Positions 8,176 through 14,921 of a stretch of 64,000 bases of DNA are shown here, one piece after another (position 1 is the first letter of the stretch; each line of letters starts with the position of its first letter). The translations under genes and the position numbers were made by a program. The notes under the pieces are model-generated. The model had not been told where the DNA came from. It saw only the letters and a program-made list of their open reading frames with translations, and made no database searches. Origin of the DNA: a virus. The stretch lies in IMG/VR virus record IMGVR_UViG_3300025648_000012, positions 62,001 to 126,000 of that record. One strand, given 5' to 3'.

Positions 8176-8631
8176 ATGGCTTTCAAAAATAAAATTGTAG
8201 GAGATACTGATAAATGCTTTGTGTGTTTTTCACCTTTTAGAGAAAATGGTGGAACTTTGAATTGCGAAATTCACCATATAATTCCAAGAGCATTTGGAGG
8301 CACAAAAGGGCCAGTAGTTTATTTGTGTGAAAACCACCATACTCTAATTCACGAGGTAGCTAAAAAGTTAGTAAAGTCGAAACCCATAAAGAACCTTTTA
8401 CAGAATGAAAAAGTTGGCCTTCGTAAAATTATTTATTTAGCGCAAAGTATAGCAAAAGCAGAGGTAGCTTTTGGAGAAGATGAAAATAAACACCTATTGC
8501 TAGCTTTAAGAGTAAGTAAAACAGTAATGCAAGTATTAGATAAGTATAGGGGTAAGTTAAGCAGACAAGAGTTCGTACTATCTTCTGTAATTGAAAGGCT
8601 AAAAAGAGTGCACGAAAGTAAACAAACTTAA
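8176..8631 (+). CDS. HNH-motif nuclease-like protein
   Basis: 151-residue protein with an N-terminal HNH fold: CFVC at residues 15-18, CEIHHIIPRAFGG with the catalytic His-His pair, then LCENHHTLIH. Cys pairs and histidines are spaced as in small zinc-supported HNH endonucleases. The C-terminal 80 residues are helical and unassigned. GAGGTGACTTT precedes the ATG. It could be a free-standing homing-type nuclease or a repair or host-DNA-degrading enzyme. It is not adjacent to an intron or intein insertion site. Confidence 0.75.
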   Translation: MAFKNKIVGDTDKCFVCFSPFRENGGTLNCEIHHIIPRAFGGTKGPVVYLCENHHTLIHEVAKKLVKSKPIKNLLQNEKVGLRKIIYLAQSIAKAEVAFGEDENKHLLLALRVSKTVMQVLDKYRGKLSRQEFVLSSVIERLKRVHESKQT

Positions 8632-8643
8632 AGGAGAATTAAA

Positions 8644-8871
8644 ATGGACAATGGATTATTAGTTTTGATTGGATTTTTAGTAGTTTTTATTGGCTATTTT
8701 ATTCCAGGTATTATAGCCTCTAAAAGAAAGCACCAAGACGCGGGAGCTATATGGGTTGTAAACATATTTCTTGGGTGGACATTCTTGGGGTGGGTTGCCG
8801 CACTTATTTGGGCAAACACTCGAGTAGTTGCAAATAACAATGGAGTGGTTATTAACAATATTTCAACTTGA
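8644..8871 (+). CDS. imm: Superinfection immunity protein (T4 Imm family)
   Basis: 75-residue membrane protein. Two hydrophobic segments (about residues 4-24 and 38-60) bracket a short polar loop SKRKHQDAGAIWVV, followed by the family signature LGWTFLGWVAALIWA. This matches the small T4 Imm-type superinfection-immunity family, which sits in the inner membrane and blocks DNA entry of related phages. TAAAGGAGAATTAAA precedes the ATG. The C-terminus is a short Asn-rich tail. Expression during infection would exclude superinfecting phage. Confidence 0.85.
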   Translation: MDNGLLVLIGFLVVFIGYFIPGIIASKRKHQDAGAIWVVNIFLGWTFLGWVAALIWANTRVVANNNGVVINNIST

Positions 8872-8892
8872 AATTTAAAAGGAGAATGAAAA

Positions 8893-9108
8893 ATGCTCCA
8901 AGAAATTAATCTAAACAAGCCTTCGTTACCTAAACAATGGAGGCATTGGTGCAAAGAGGTAGGACTTAAACTGATTAGTAAACACGACAAAAATTGGAAT
9001 CGCTTTGCGTATATGAGAGGAAAAGGCCGATATTGGCGAGTAAACGCCTCTGGAGTATTTGAGTGCTCTTGTCCTATTCCTTTTTTGATAGATGGGCAAA
9101 CAGCCTAG
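8893..9108 (+). CDS. Small hypothetical protein
   Basis: 71-residue basic, tryptophan-rich protein (KQWRHWCKEVG, RGKGRYWRVN) with two close cysteines near the C-terminus (ECSCPIPF). It starts behind AAAGGAGAATGAAAA. No family recognised; a nucleic-acid-binding role is possible from composition only. Confidence 0.5.
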   Translation: MLQEINLNKPSLPKQWRHWCKEVGLKLISKHDKNWNRFAYMRGKGRYWRVNASGVFECSCPIPFLIDGQTA

Positions 9109-9135
9109 GTGCAGCAAGTGTGAAGCTTCCAAATA

Positions 9136-9179
9136 CCTTAACTGAGTTTAGATTAACAGTTTCGGATCTGGTGTTAAGG
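9136..9179 (+). other. Intergenic stretch with one short inverted repeat
   Basis: The 118-base gap between genes (9109-9226) holds a 7-bp inverted repeat, CCTTAAC (9136-9142) with GTTAAGG (9173-9179), and no recognisable promoter or RNA family. The loop is long, so the structure is weakly supported. Confidence 0.25.
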
Positions 9180-9226
9180 AGTGCAAGTAGTAGGTAAAGT
9201 GAGTAATTAAAAAAGGGGATTTAGTT

Positions 9227-9913
9227 ATGTTAAAGAAACCAGTTGATGTAGAACATGCCACTCGTGCATCCCTTGAAGCTGCAATGAAGTGTGGAGAGTG
9301 CCTTCATTTTAAAAATCTCCCATTAAGAAAAAATAAAGTACCTTGCCACCTTCTTGGAGTAAGGGCTTTTGCAGTTGCCCCGAAATGTTACACTCCAGAC
9401 GTTTCTCAACTTCAAATAGGGGCAGGTAACTTGGTAAGAATAGCCCTTTTATTTCAGTCAATGAACTCAAAGCAAAAAAGAATTTTAATGGCTACCCTAA
9501 AGCTCACAATGGGGCAATCTAAATTCAAGTTCGGAGAAAGGGTTTATTTAAAACCTGGTAGAGAGTATGTTCAAAATTATTTATCAGCAAACGTCATTGG
9601 AACGACCAGTTCTAAAACTCATGTTATTACCTGCGGAGAGCAGGACTTGGGTAGAACTTGGTTTGGGTACCTGGAGCAAAAAGACCTTTTAACTTTCCAG
9701 ATGTGGAAGGATAGAAGAGCCAAGTTAGTAAAAGAAGGTAAACTTGTGGATCCTAAAGCTCCAAAAAAGAAAGGAATAACAGAAACCAAGTTGGCCTCTG
9801 AAACGTTTGAACCGCCTGTTCCTACTATTGATAGTGGACCTAAAGAGAATAAAGAGAATAAACCAAAAAAGAAAGGAGTAAAAGATACGTATGAAACTTT
9901 AACTATTCGGTGA
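9227..9913 (+). CDS. Zinc-ribbon-like hypothetical protein with basic tail
   Basis: 228-residue protein. The N-terminal 55 residues contain CGEC, then single cysteines 14 and 12 residues apart (PCHLLG, PKCYTPD), consistent with one zinc site. A middle domain (about 95-165) looks beta-rich, with GERVYLKPG and a C-terminal WFGYLE strand. The last 60 residues are a disordered Lys/Pro tail with two PKKKG repeats. AAAGGGGATT precedes the ATG. Function unknown; the tail suggests nucleic-acid contact. Confidence 0.6.
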   Translation: MLKKPVDVEHATRASLEAAMKCGECLHFKNLPLRKNKVPCHLLGVRAFAVAPKCYTPDVSQLQIGAGNLVRIALLFQSMNSKQKRILMATLKLTMGQSKFKFGERVYLKPGREYVQNYLSANVIGTTSSKTHVITCGEQDLGRTWFGYLEQKDLLTFQMWKDRRAKLVKEGKLVDPKAPKKKGITETKLASETFEPPVPTIDSGPKENKENKPKKKGVKDTYETLTIR

Positions 9914-9923
9914 GAGAGTTTTC

Positions 9924-10832
9924 ATGGTACAGGGACTAACATTTGAGGAAGCTCAAGTAGTGTTTGATTACCTTTTTGGTAAAATAAACAAATGGGAAGT
10001 AAGAAAACTCCTACCTTCACATAAAGAAGTTTTTGCTAAGGTTAATCCAAACAAAGGGTATTTTTATAAGAATGCCAAGTTGTATCTTTGGGCATTAGCT
10101 AATTTTAGAAAGGGGGGTCAACAGCATGGGCCAGGTAAATTCCTAATTCAAAAAGAAGATGTTGCAGATTTACGGGCTATTGTACTCCCGTCAATTAGCA
10201 CCAAGTACCCGGTTTTAACTCTAAAGCAGTTTGAATTACTTGCTGATTCTTGCCTAATGAGTATTCTATCCTCTCAATGGATAGGAAAATTTATAAGCAA
10301 AAAATTGGTGTTTCTAAACAGGTTTGGACTTTCAAGAAACGATATAGAGTCCTCTTTAAGGGAAGCAGGATTTATTGCACTTTGTAAAAAGTATCCTTAC
10401 TACGAGTCTGAACTTCATGCAGTAAACGTGTGCAAAGCTGCTATGCACAATCATGCTTATAGATTGGTTGAGTACAACACTTGTCCTAAACGTGCAGTAC
10501 AAACAGTTTCCATGGACGCATTTTTAGGTACTTTTAGTCGAGTATCAACTCCAGCTACAGTAGAAACAGATGAGTGGGTAAATAAGCAAAGTCTGCTTTC
10601 TATTGAAAGTAAGCTTTCTCCAAGAGGAAAGCTATTTTTAGATTTAGCACAGGGAACATATAACGAAGAATTTTCTGCTATACTTGGAAAATCAAACTCA
10701 GATTTAGCTTTAGAGATGCCGTACGATGAATACCTAAGTAGAGTTAGAGCATTTGTGAGAGTATCATATTCTCAACAAGTCAAGTTCTTTAATGAAGTAA
10801 AAAGTAAGATGGTTTACAAAACCTGTAAATAA
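9924..10832 (+). CDS. Possible sigma-factor-like transcription protein
   Basis: 302-residue protein. A central segment (about 130-175: FGLSRNDIESSLREAGFIAL, then HNHAYRLVEYNT) has the spacing of sigma70 region 2 helices. The C-terminal segment (about 225-270: KLSPRGKLFLDLAQGTYNEEF) could be a region 4-type helix-turn-helix. A second sigma-like gene at 40177 has clearer signals. This could instead be an unrelated helical DNA-binding protein. GAGAGAGTTTTC precedes the ATG. Confidence 0.4.
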   Translation: MVQGLTFEEAQVVFDYLFGKINKWEVRKLLPSHKEVFAKVNPNKGYFYKNAKLYLWALANFRKGGQQHGPGKFLIQKEDVADLRAIVLPSISTKYPVLTLKQFELLADSCLMSILSSQWIGKFISKKLVFLNRFGLSRNDIESSLREAGFIALCKKYPYYESELHAVNVCKAAMHNHAYRLVEYNTCPKRAVQTVSMDAFLGTFSRVSTPATVETDEWVNKQSLLSIESKLSPRGKLFLDLAQGTYNEEFSAILGKSNSDLALEMPYDEYLSRVRAFVRVSYSQQVKFFNEVKSKMVYKTCK

Positions 10833-10875
10833 GAGGGTAGCATGTCAAAAGTAGTTAAACTTTAAGGAGAGTAAA

Positions 10876-11673
10876 ATGAAAGAAAATCTTGTAGCGGGAG
10901 CAGTATGGTTTAACAGCAAGGGGAAAGAGCATCTGGTACTTGGAATTTCTAATGCGCATTTGAGTGAGCAACAGCAAGCCAAGCATCCACCATTGGTCGT
11001 ATTCCTTGACCCAGATGGAAATTTGTCAACTCTTTCGGAAGAAAAGTTTACTGCATTTTTGCAATTTGAAAAGGTAAGTGATAATCTCGAAAGTGTCTTT
11101 GACGATCTTCTTAGCATGTTTGTAAGTGGTGAGTACGCACCCACCGAAGAACCAGAGGATTCAAAGGAAAGCACTGAACAGGAGAAAGCACTACTTTCAA
11201 TTCAAACTCAAGCTGAAAATGATGTAGAAATTGAAAACTACGGTGAAAGTAAGTTCTCAGTGGTATCAGACGCAGTTGAAAAGGAAATCAACAATGAGCT
11301 AAATTTGGCTTTTGTTTCCTATGAAGAATCTCCTTATGGAGCTACTGAAAATTCACTGCATACTCTTACTTTTGATGCTTCTGCCGTTGAGTACGCAACC
11401 CTGCTAAAGGTGTTTGCAGACCCAACAAAAGTTTCCAAGTTTTCAGTTAATGAACTTGTTGTTGAGTATGATGCTTATATCGTAGTAAGTAAGTGCGTGT
11501 TTTCTGATGGAGGAGAGGCTTACAAGGTATATTTGGTATCAGAAAACCTTCCCATTCACTCTTACCGCTCTACAGAGCTTTTAGCAGAGCTGATTCATGC
11601 AGAGATCGCTAAGCCAGTGTTTGAAGCCAAAACCACTGTTACCGTACAACCAAAAGTTGTTAACTTGGCATGA
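10876..11673 (+). CDS. Acidic hypothetical protein
   Basis: 265-residue protein. The N-terminal 80 residues resemble a small beta-rich domain (VAGAVWFNSKGKEHLVLGIS). An acidic, probably disordered linker (EEPEDSKESTEQE) and a second folded domain follow. No family recognised. TTAAGGAGAGTAAA precedes the ATG, and the stop overlaps the next ATG by four bases. Confidence 0.6.
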   Translation: MKENLVAGAVWFNSKGKEHLVLGISNAHLSEQQQAKHPPLVVFLDPDGNLSTLSEEKFTAFLQFEKVSDNLESVFDDLLSMFVSGEYAPTEEPEDSKESTEQEKALLSIQTQAENDVEIENYGESKFSVVSDAVEKEINNELNLAFVSYEESPYGATENSLHTLTFDASAVEYATLLKVFADPTKVSKFSVNELVVEYDAYIVVSKCVFSDGGEAYKVYLVSENLPIHSYRSTELLAELIHAEIAKPVFEAKTTVTVQPKVVNLA

Positions 11674-12674
11674 CACAGTTAAAGCTGATTATAGCAAAAG
11701 AAAACGAAGGGAAACCCTTCTTGGGTAGAGTATTAAAAACTACCCAAGAAGGGTATGAGGGTTTGAAAGAGAAAAATCTTCACATGGATGGGCTTCAACA
11801 AGAGTTTTCTATTGCTAAAAAGAATGTAATTGCAATTCTAAACACTAAAGCCCTAATTGAAGGTAACTGTTTTGGGTTGAACCCCAAGGAGGTATTTAGA
11901 AAGAAAACTAACCATGACTTTGGAGACTTGTGCTGGTTTTACACTCCTTCTTCTGAAAAAAAAGAAATAATTTTATCTGCTTTTGATAAGGCTTGGAGAT
12001 TACTCAAAAAGAACAGGTTAGAGTATCCTGTAGATGAAACCGTATGGGAAATTCGGCCCTCTAAAAAAGTAAAGCACTCAGGAATGTACAAAAGCAAGGG
12101 TAAAATAGAACCAGCAATTTTTGAGGTTCGTCCAGAACTCATGGAAAAAGAAAGGGACATGACCTATGTTGTACTTCATGAGGTAGGGCACCACCTGCAT
12201 GATGTATACTTTACTCATGACAAAGGAAACGCAGCATGGATTAAATTGTTTGAAAAAACAGTAATGGCAAGACCCGTTTCAAAAGAAGAGTTGAGCAGAA
12301 TTAAAAATGAATTATTAAATGGAGAAGTATTACCCTCCAAGTTAATAAAGTCAGTAGCGGAAGAAGACCAGCCTGCCATACGGACAATTTTGAGGCATAT
12401 TAGAACAAACAATAACTTGTCACCAAGAGAGTTAGATTTGTTGTTTGTGCATGAGCAAGCCCTGTTTTCTTCAATTTGGCCTGACAAAGGTATAACAGAA
12501 AAAGATTTGAAGCCCATAATTTCTGAATATGCCACCAAGAATTATAAGGAACTGTTTGCTGAAGCCTTTTCTTTTTGGTTAACCGGTAGAATAACAGAGT
12601 CAGGCGAATTTCCATCTGCCGTTGAAAAACTATTAGAAAAGAGTTTGTCTGTAGTTAGAGACAACTTGAAGTAG
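11670..12674 (+). CDS. Putative zincin metallopeptidase
   Basis: 334-residue protein with a zincin active site: VVLHEVGHHLHD near residue 170 supplies the HExxH motif (two zinc histidines and the general-base glutamate). A downstream segment, NYKELFAEAFSFWLTG (about 290-305), contains a glutamate suited as third ligand, as in gluzincin-like phage enzymes. Translationally coupled to the preceding acidic gene by a 4-base overlap. Possible roles are processing of virion or host proteins, or peptidoglycan-associated peptidase activity; substrate unknown. No signal peptide. Confidence 0.7.
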   Translation: MTQLKLIIAKENEGKPFLGRVLKTTQEGYEGLKEKNLHMDGLQQEFSIAKKNVIAILNTKALIEGNCFGLNPKEVFRKKTNHDFGDLCWFYTPSSEKKEIILSAFDKAWRLLKKNRLEYPVDETVWEIRPSKKVKHSGMYKSKGKIEPAIFEVRPELMEKERDMTYVVLHEVGHHLHDVYFTHDKGNAAWIKLFEKTVMARPVSKEELSRIKNELLNGEVLPSKLIKSVAEEDQPAIRTILRHIRTNNNLSPRELDLLFVHEQALFSSIWPDKGITEKDLKPIISEYATKNYKELFAEAFSFWLTGRITESGEFPSAVEKLLEKSLSVVRDNLK

Positions 12675-12705
12675 ACCACACTAGCATTTTAAGGAGAGTA
12701 AACTA

Positions 12706-12912
12706 ATGAACCTAATTCCATTTTTTGGCAAGCATAAATATATTACTCGGGAGAACCGCAAGTTTCGTGTTCGGTATTCACTTAAAGGAGAAACTATAAC
12801 TATTGGTTCCTTTGATAACTTGGACTTGGCTTGTTGGAAAAGAAACGTGCATTTTGCACATAACCTGGAACTACATAATAATGTATCCACTTTAGCATTT
12901 AGAACGGGATGA
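12706..12912 (+). CDS. Small AP2-like DNA-binding protein
   Basis: 68-residue protein. KYITRENRKFRVRYSLKG followed by TITIGSFDNLDLACWKRN has the three-strand-plus-helix pattern of AP2/integrase-type DNA-binding domains (aromatic/basic strands, a GSF turn, then an acidic helix). AAGGAGAGTAAACTA precedes the ATG. It may be a remnant or free-standing version of the DNA-binding domain often fused to phage HNH enzymes. Confidence 0.45.
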   Translation: MNLIPFFGKHKYITRENRKFRVRYSLKGETITIGSFDNLDLACWKRNVHFAHNLELHNNVSTLAFRTG

Positions 12913-12933
12913 ATTTAGAAAAGGAGTAAAGGC

Positions 12934-13422
12934 ATGACTACCAAAAAATCAATCTCTACAGCTGAATTTGTAGAGGAGTGTAAAAAACAAAATAAAATGG
13001 AGAATTTAGATTACTCCAAGGTAGTCTACTCCACTCAAAAAGAAAAAGTAACCGCAACCTGTGCAATACATGGTGATTTTTCGCGTACAGCTATGAGCTT
13101 GAAAAAAGCGCTAATACCCTGTATTAAGTGCAGAAAAACTTTTCAAGTAAGCAAAAAAGAAAAGGAACCACCTAAAGTTTCGATTCCTCAATACCAGAGA
13201 ATTGGTGTTTATTCTAAAGGGTCACAAACGCCAATGTTCGTTGTAACTATGGCAGATAATTCAGAAGAAAAAGTAATGAACTTTGTCAAACTTTATGGTA
13301 TTGATTTGCCTAAATCTTTTGAGATTAGGCCAGTGACTTCTGCGACAGATTATGTCAGTTGGAGTTTTGGGAGAGCAAAATTGCATAGTAAAAACTTTGT
13401 TGAAGAGGAGTTGGCTGCTTAA
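12934..13422 (+). CDS. DUF723-like zinc-ribbon protein
   Basis: 162-residue protein. The first 65 residues follow the pattern of a phage zinc-ribbon repeat often attached to HNH or homing enzymes: EFVEECKKQ, LDYSKVVYSTQKEKV, CAIHGDFSRTA, IPCIKC. The cysteines and histidine would bind zinc. The remaining 95 residues form an unassigned alpha/beta domain. There is no catalytic HNH motif, so DNA binding without cleavage is likely. AAAAGGAGTAAAGGC precedes the ATG. Confidence 0.6.
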   Translation: MTTKKSISTAEFVEECKKQNKMENLDYSKVVYSTQKEKVTATCAIHGDFSRTAMSLKKALIPCIKCRKTFQVSKKEKEPPKVSIPQYQRIGVYSKGSQTPMFVVTMADNSEEKVMNFVKLYGIDLPKSFEIRPVTSATDYVSWSFGRAKLHSKNFVEEELAA

Positions 13423-13426
13423 TTTT

Positions 13427-13503
13427 GTGCCCGTAGCTCAACTGGATAGAGCACCAGCCTTCTAAGCTGGGGGTCGCTGGTTCGAGTCCAGCCGGGCACG
13501 CCA
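13427..13503 (+). tRNA. tRNA-Arg (anticodon UCU)
   Basis: Complete cloverleaf. Acceptor GTGCCCG (13427-13433) pairs with CGGGCAC (13493-13499). The D-arm is GCTC/GAGC. The anticodon stem CCAGC/GCTGG encloses CTTCTAA with anticodon TCT. The T-arm GCTGG/CCAGC encloses TTCGAGT. Discriminator G and an encoded CCA end at 13503. It reads AGA, which is used heavily for arginine in this AT-rich window, so it likely supports phage translation. Confidence 0.96.
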
Positions 13504-13521
13504 TAGTTAATAGGGGTAAAA

Positions 13522-13725
13522 ATGCTAAAGCCAACGGGACAACTAAGGTACTTGAAGCAGTTTCTTCCTATATTTCGTGCGGAAGAACGTTCATCTTTGA
13601 ATACTAATCTTGGTTATACAAAAATAACTTTACAGCGTCTTTGGGTAGATGAACAAAATCCAGAAGGGAGTGAGTGGAGACCAGATGAGGATATTCCAAT
13701 AGTTTACGAGGTAACATTATGCTAA
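13522..13725 (+). CDS. Small hypothetical protein, paralogue of the next gene
   Basis: 67-residue protein beginning MLKPTGQLRYLKQF, with a C-terminal KITLQRLWVDEQNPEGSEWR segment. The following gene has the same start (MLKPTHRLRFIRR) and a matching VKLQQYW...PPEWRD segment, so the two are tandem paralogues. The reading frames overlap by seven bases. AGGGGTAAAA precedes the ATG. Function unknown. Confidence 0.6.
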   Translation: MLKPTGQLRYLKQFLPIFRAEERSSLNTNLGYTKITLQRLWVDEQNPEGSEWRPDEDIPIVYEVTLC

Positions 13726-13928
13726 AACCAACACATAGATTGAGGTTTATTCGGAGGATAGGTACTGAGCAAATCATACAGCCTAATGATAAAAACTATA
13801 GGTTGTTTGCAGGAACTGCTGTTTCTCCATGTGTTAAACTTCAACAATACTGGGAATGCCCACAAAATAGCAAACCTCCAGAATGGAGAGATGCTTATTA
13901 TATAGTTTTAGATACAGTACGTCTGTAA
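13719..13928 (+). CDS. Small hypothetical protein, paralogue of the previous gene
   Basis: 69-residue protein sharing the MLKPT-LR-(Y/F) start and the (I/V)xLQxxW...EWR core with its upstream neighbour, evidence of a local gene duplication. No known domain. It is the last gene before the structured non-coding stretch. Confidence 0.6.
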   Translation: MLKPTHRLRFIRRIGTEQIIQPNDKNYRLFAGTAVSPCVKLQQYWECPQNSKPPEWRDAYYIVLDTVRL

Positions 13929-13945
13929 ATAATAGGTTAGAACAA

Positions 13946-14196
13946 GCGCGCTCCCGCGCGAGTAAGGAGCTCAGTACTGTTTCCCCTTTACAGTACAAAA
14001 CCTTTCGGTAGATTGAGCATAACCGTCCCAATTTGGGTGCAAGGGAAAGTTGAGTGGCAACTCAGCCCCAGCTGCAGGGGATATAACTATCCGGTGGAAA
14101 CAAGCTACGAGTGCGCTCGTAGGGCTATGCCACAGCCTTTACATGACCGCCGGAGGGCTTGTAGGTAGATAGCCCTTAAATGCGTGCAGCACCCAA
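13946..14196 (+). ncRNA. Candidate structured non-coding RNA with pseudoknot
   Basis: A 293-base gene-free gap (13929-14221) packed with complementary segments. Hairpins: GCGCG/CGCGC (13946-13950 with 13955-13959), GTACTGT/ACAGTAC (13974-13980 with 13990-13996), GTTGAGT/ACTCAGC (14049-14055 with 14060-14066), CTACGAG/CTCGTAG (14105-14111 with 14116-14122). Long-range helices: TTGGGTGC (14033-14040) with GCACCCAA (14189-14196), GGGCTAT (14122-14128) with ATAGCCC (14169-14175), and ACAGCC (14132-14137) with GGCTTGT (14156-14162, one bulge). CCGGTGG (14091-14097) with CCGCCGG (14147-14153) crosses the last two, giving a pseudoknot. It matches no RNA family I can name and lies 440 bases after the tRNA. 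Confidence 0.65.
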
Positions 14197-14221
14197 CCTT
14201 TTAACACATAAGGAGTGTAGA

Positions 14222-14803
14222 ATGGAAAAAATAACTGCAACGAAAGTAATTGAACCCTTAGAAACGAATTTGGTTGAGTACGTTAAAGAGCATCTTTCTA
14301 CTAAAATTAGTAAATCTAAACTCGATCCTATCGAAACGTATGAAGGAGGAGACGTTTATAATTTTGGGGATGATGAAACTGGTTACTATGTTCTTGTAGT
14401 AAGAAATGAAGTTGTATACTTTGTTAGGTACAAAAAAATAAAACACAATCAGATGCACTTTGGTAGGCAAGTGTTGGTTTATAGTAATCGAGTTGTACCA
14501 GAAACAGCCGAATTTGCTAGGTACATATTTTTTCAAAAGCTATTGCCTAGATACCACTCACTAATTGCTGACCAATTGCAAACACCTGACGGTAAACGTT
14601 TTTGGCAATATTCTATGATTTATTCTTTTGGAAAACATTATGTATATTTTTTGGATAGAAGGTCTTCTCCAAATAGGTTAATTCAGTTGCATAACCGATC
14701 TGACATGAATTTATATGGAGATCAACTTTGGGGTACTACAGAAGGTCACAAAAGAACTTTTGCTGTAATTAGTGATAGAGCATTAAAATTAGCAACAAAG
14801 TAA
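14222..14803 (+). CDS. Hypothetical phage protein
   Basis: 193-residue alpha/beta protein. ATG 14222 follows ATAAGGAGTGTAGA and is preferred over an in-frame ATG at 14180, which falls inside the structured RNA. A distinctive C-terminal region has LIADQLQTPDGKRFW, then YSFGKHYVYFLDRR, then LWGTTEGHKRTFAVISD. I have the impression of a widespread uncharacterised phage family but cannot name a function. It lies between two RNA-structured regions. Confidence 0.65.
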   Translation: MEKITATKVIEPLETNLVEYVKEHLSTKISKSKLDPIETYEGGDVYNFGDDETGYYVLVVRNEVVYFVRYKKIKHNQMHFGRQVLVYSNRVVPETAEFARYIFFQKLLPRYHSLIADQLQTPDGKRFWQYSMIYSFGKHYVYFLDRRSSPNRLIQLHNRSDMNLYGDQLWGTTEGHKRTFAVISDRALKLATK

Positions 14804-14828
14804 TTAGTGCAGTACACAAAAGGCCTTT

Positions 14829-14891
14829 GCTACGGGCCAATAATTTTAGCCGCCTAAAAGCTGCCATTGCGAAAAGATGGCCCCGTATAGC
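14829..14891 (+). ncRNA. Structured leader upstream of the DNA polymerase gene
   Basis: GCTACGGGCCA (14829-14839) pairs with TGGCCCCGTATAGC (14878-14891) with two small bulges. Inside is a perfect hairpin, TTTTAG/CTAAAA (14844-14849 with 14854-14859), around a CCGC loop. The structure sits 30 bases upstream of the polymerase start and could be a cis-regulatory leader or small RNA. No riboswitch family is recognised. Confidence 0.45.
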
Positions 14892-14921
14892 AGTAAGCGG
14901 GATTAAAAGAAGGAATTTTTC

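Noticed and set aside
8926-9132. Minus-strand open frames such as this one and others throughout
   Set aside because: All well-supported genes are on the + strand; the minus frames overlap them, lack ribosome sites and have no recognisable domains.
10842-10865. Seven-codon open frame (MSKVVKL) with a GAGGG site before the 10876 gene
   Set aside because: Too short to support coding; a leader peptide is possible but nothing else in the sequence supports attenuation.
14033-14196. Group I intron: TGCAAGGGAAA and CACAGCCTTTACATGACCGCCGG-like stretches recall P and R elements (shown split)
   Set aside because: No P8 hairpin, no consistent P7/G-binding site and no interrupted gene or RNA on the two sides; kept as an unassigned structured RNA.
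13427-14221. tmRNA or RNase P RNA near the tRNA
   Set aside because: The tRNA cloverleaf is complete and independent; no tag-peptide frame with tRNA-like ends and no conserved RNase P segments are present.
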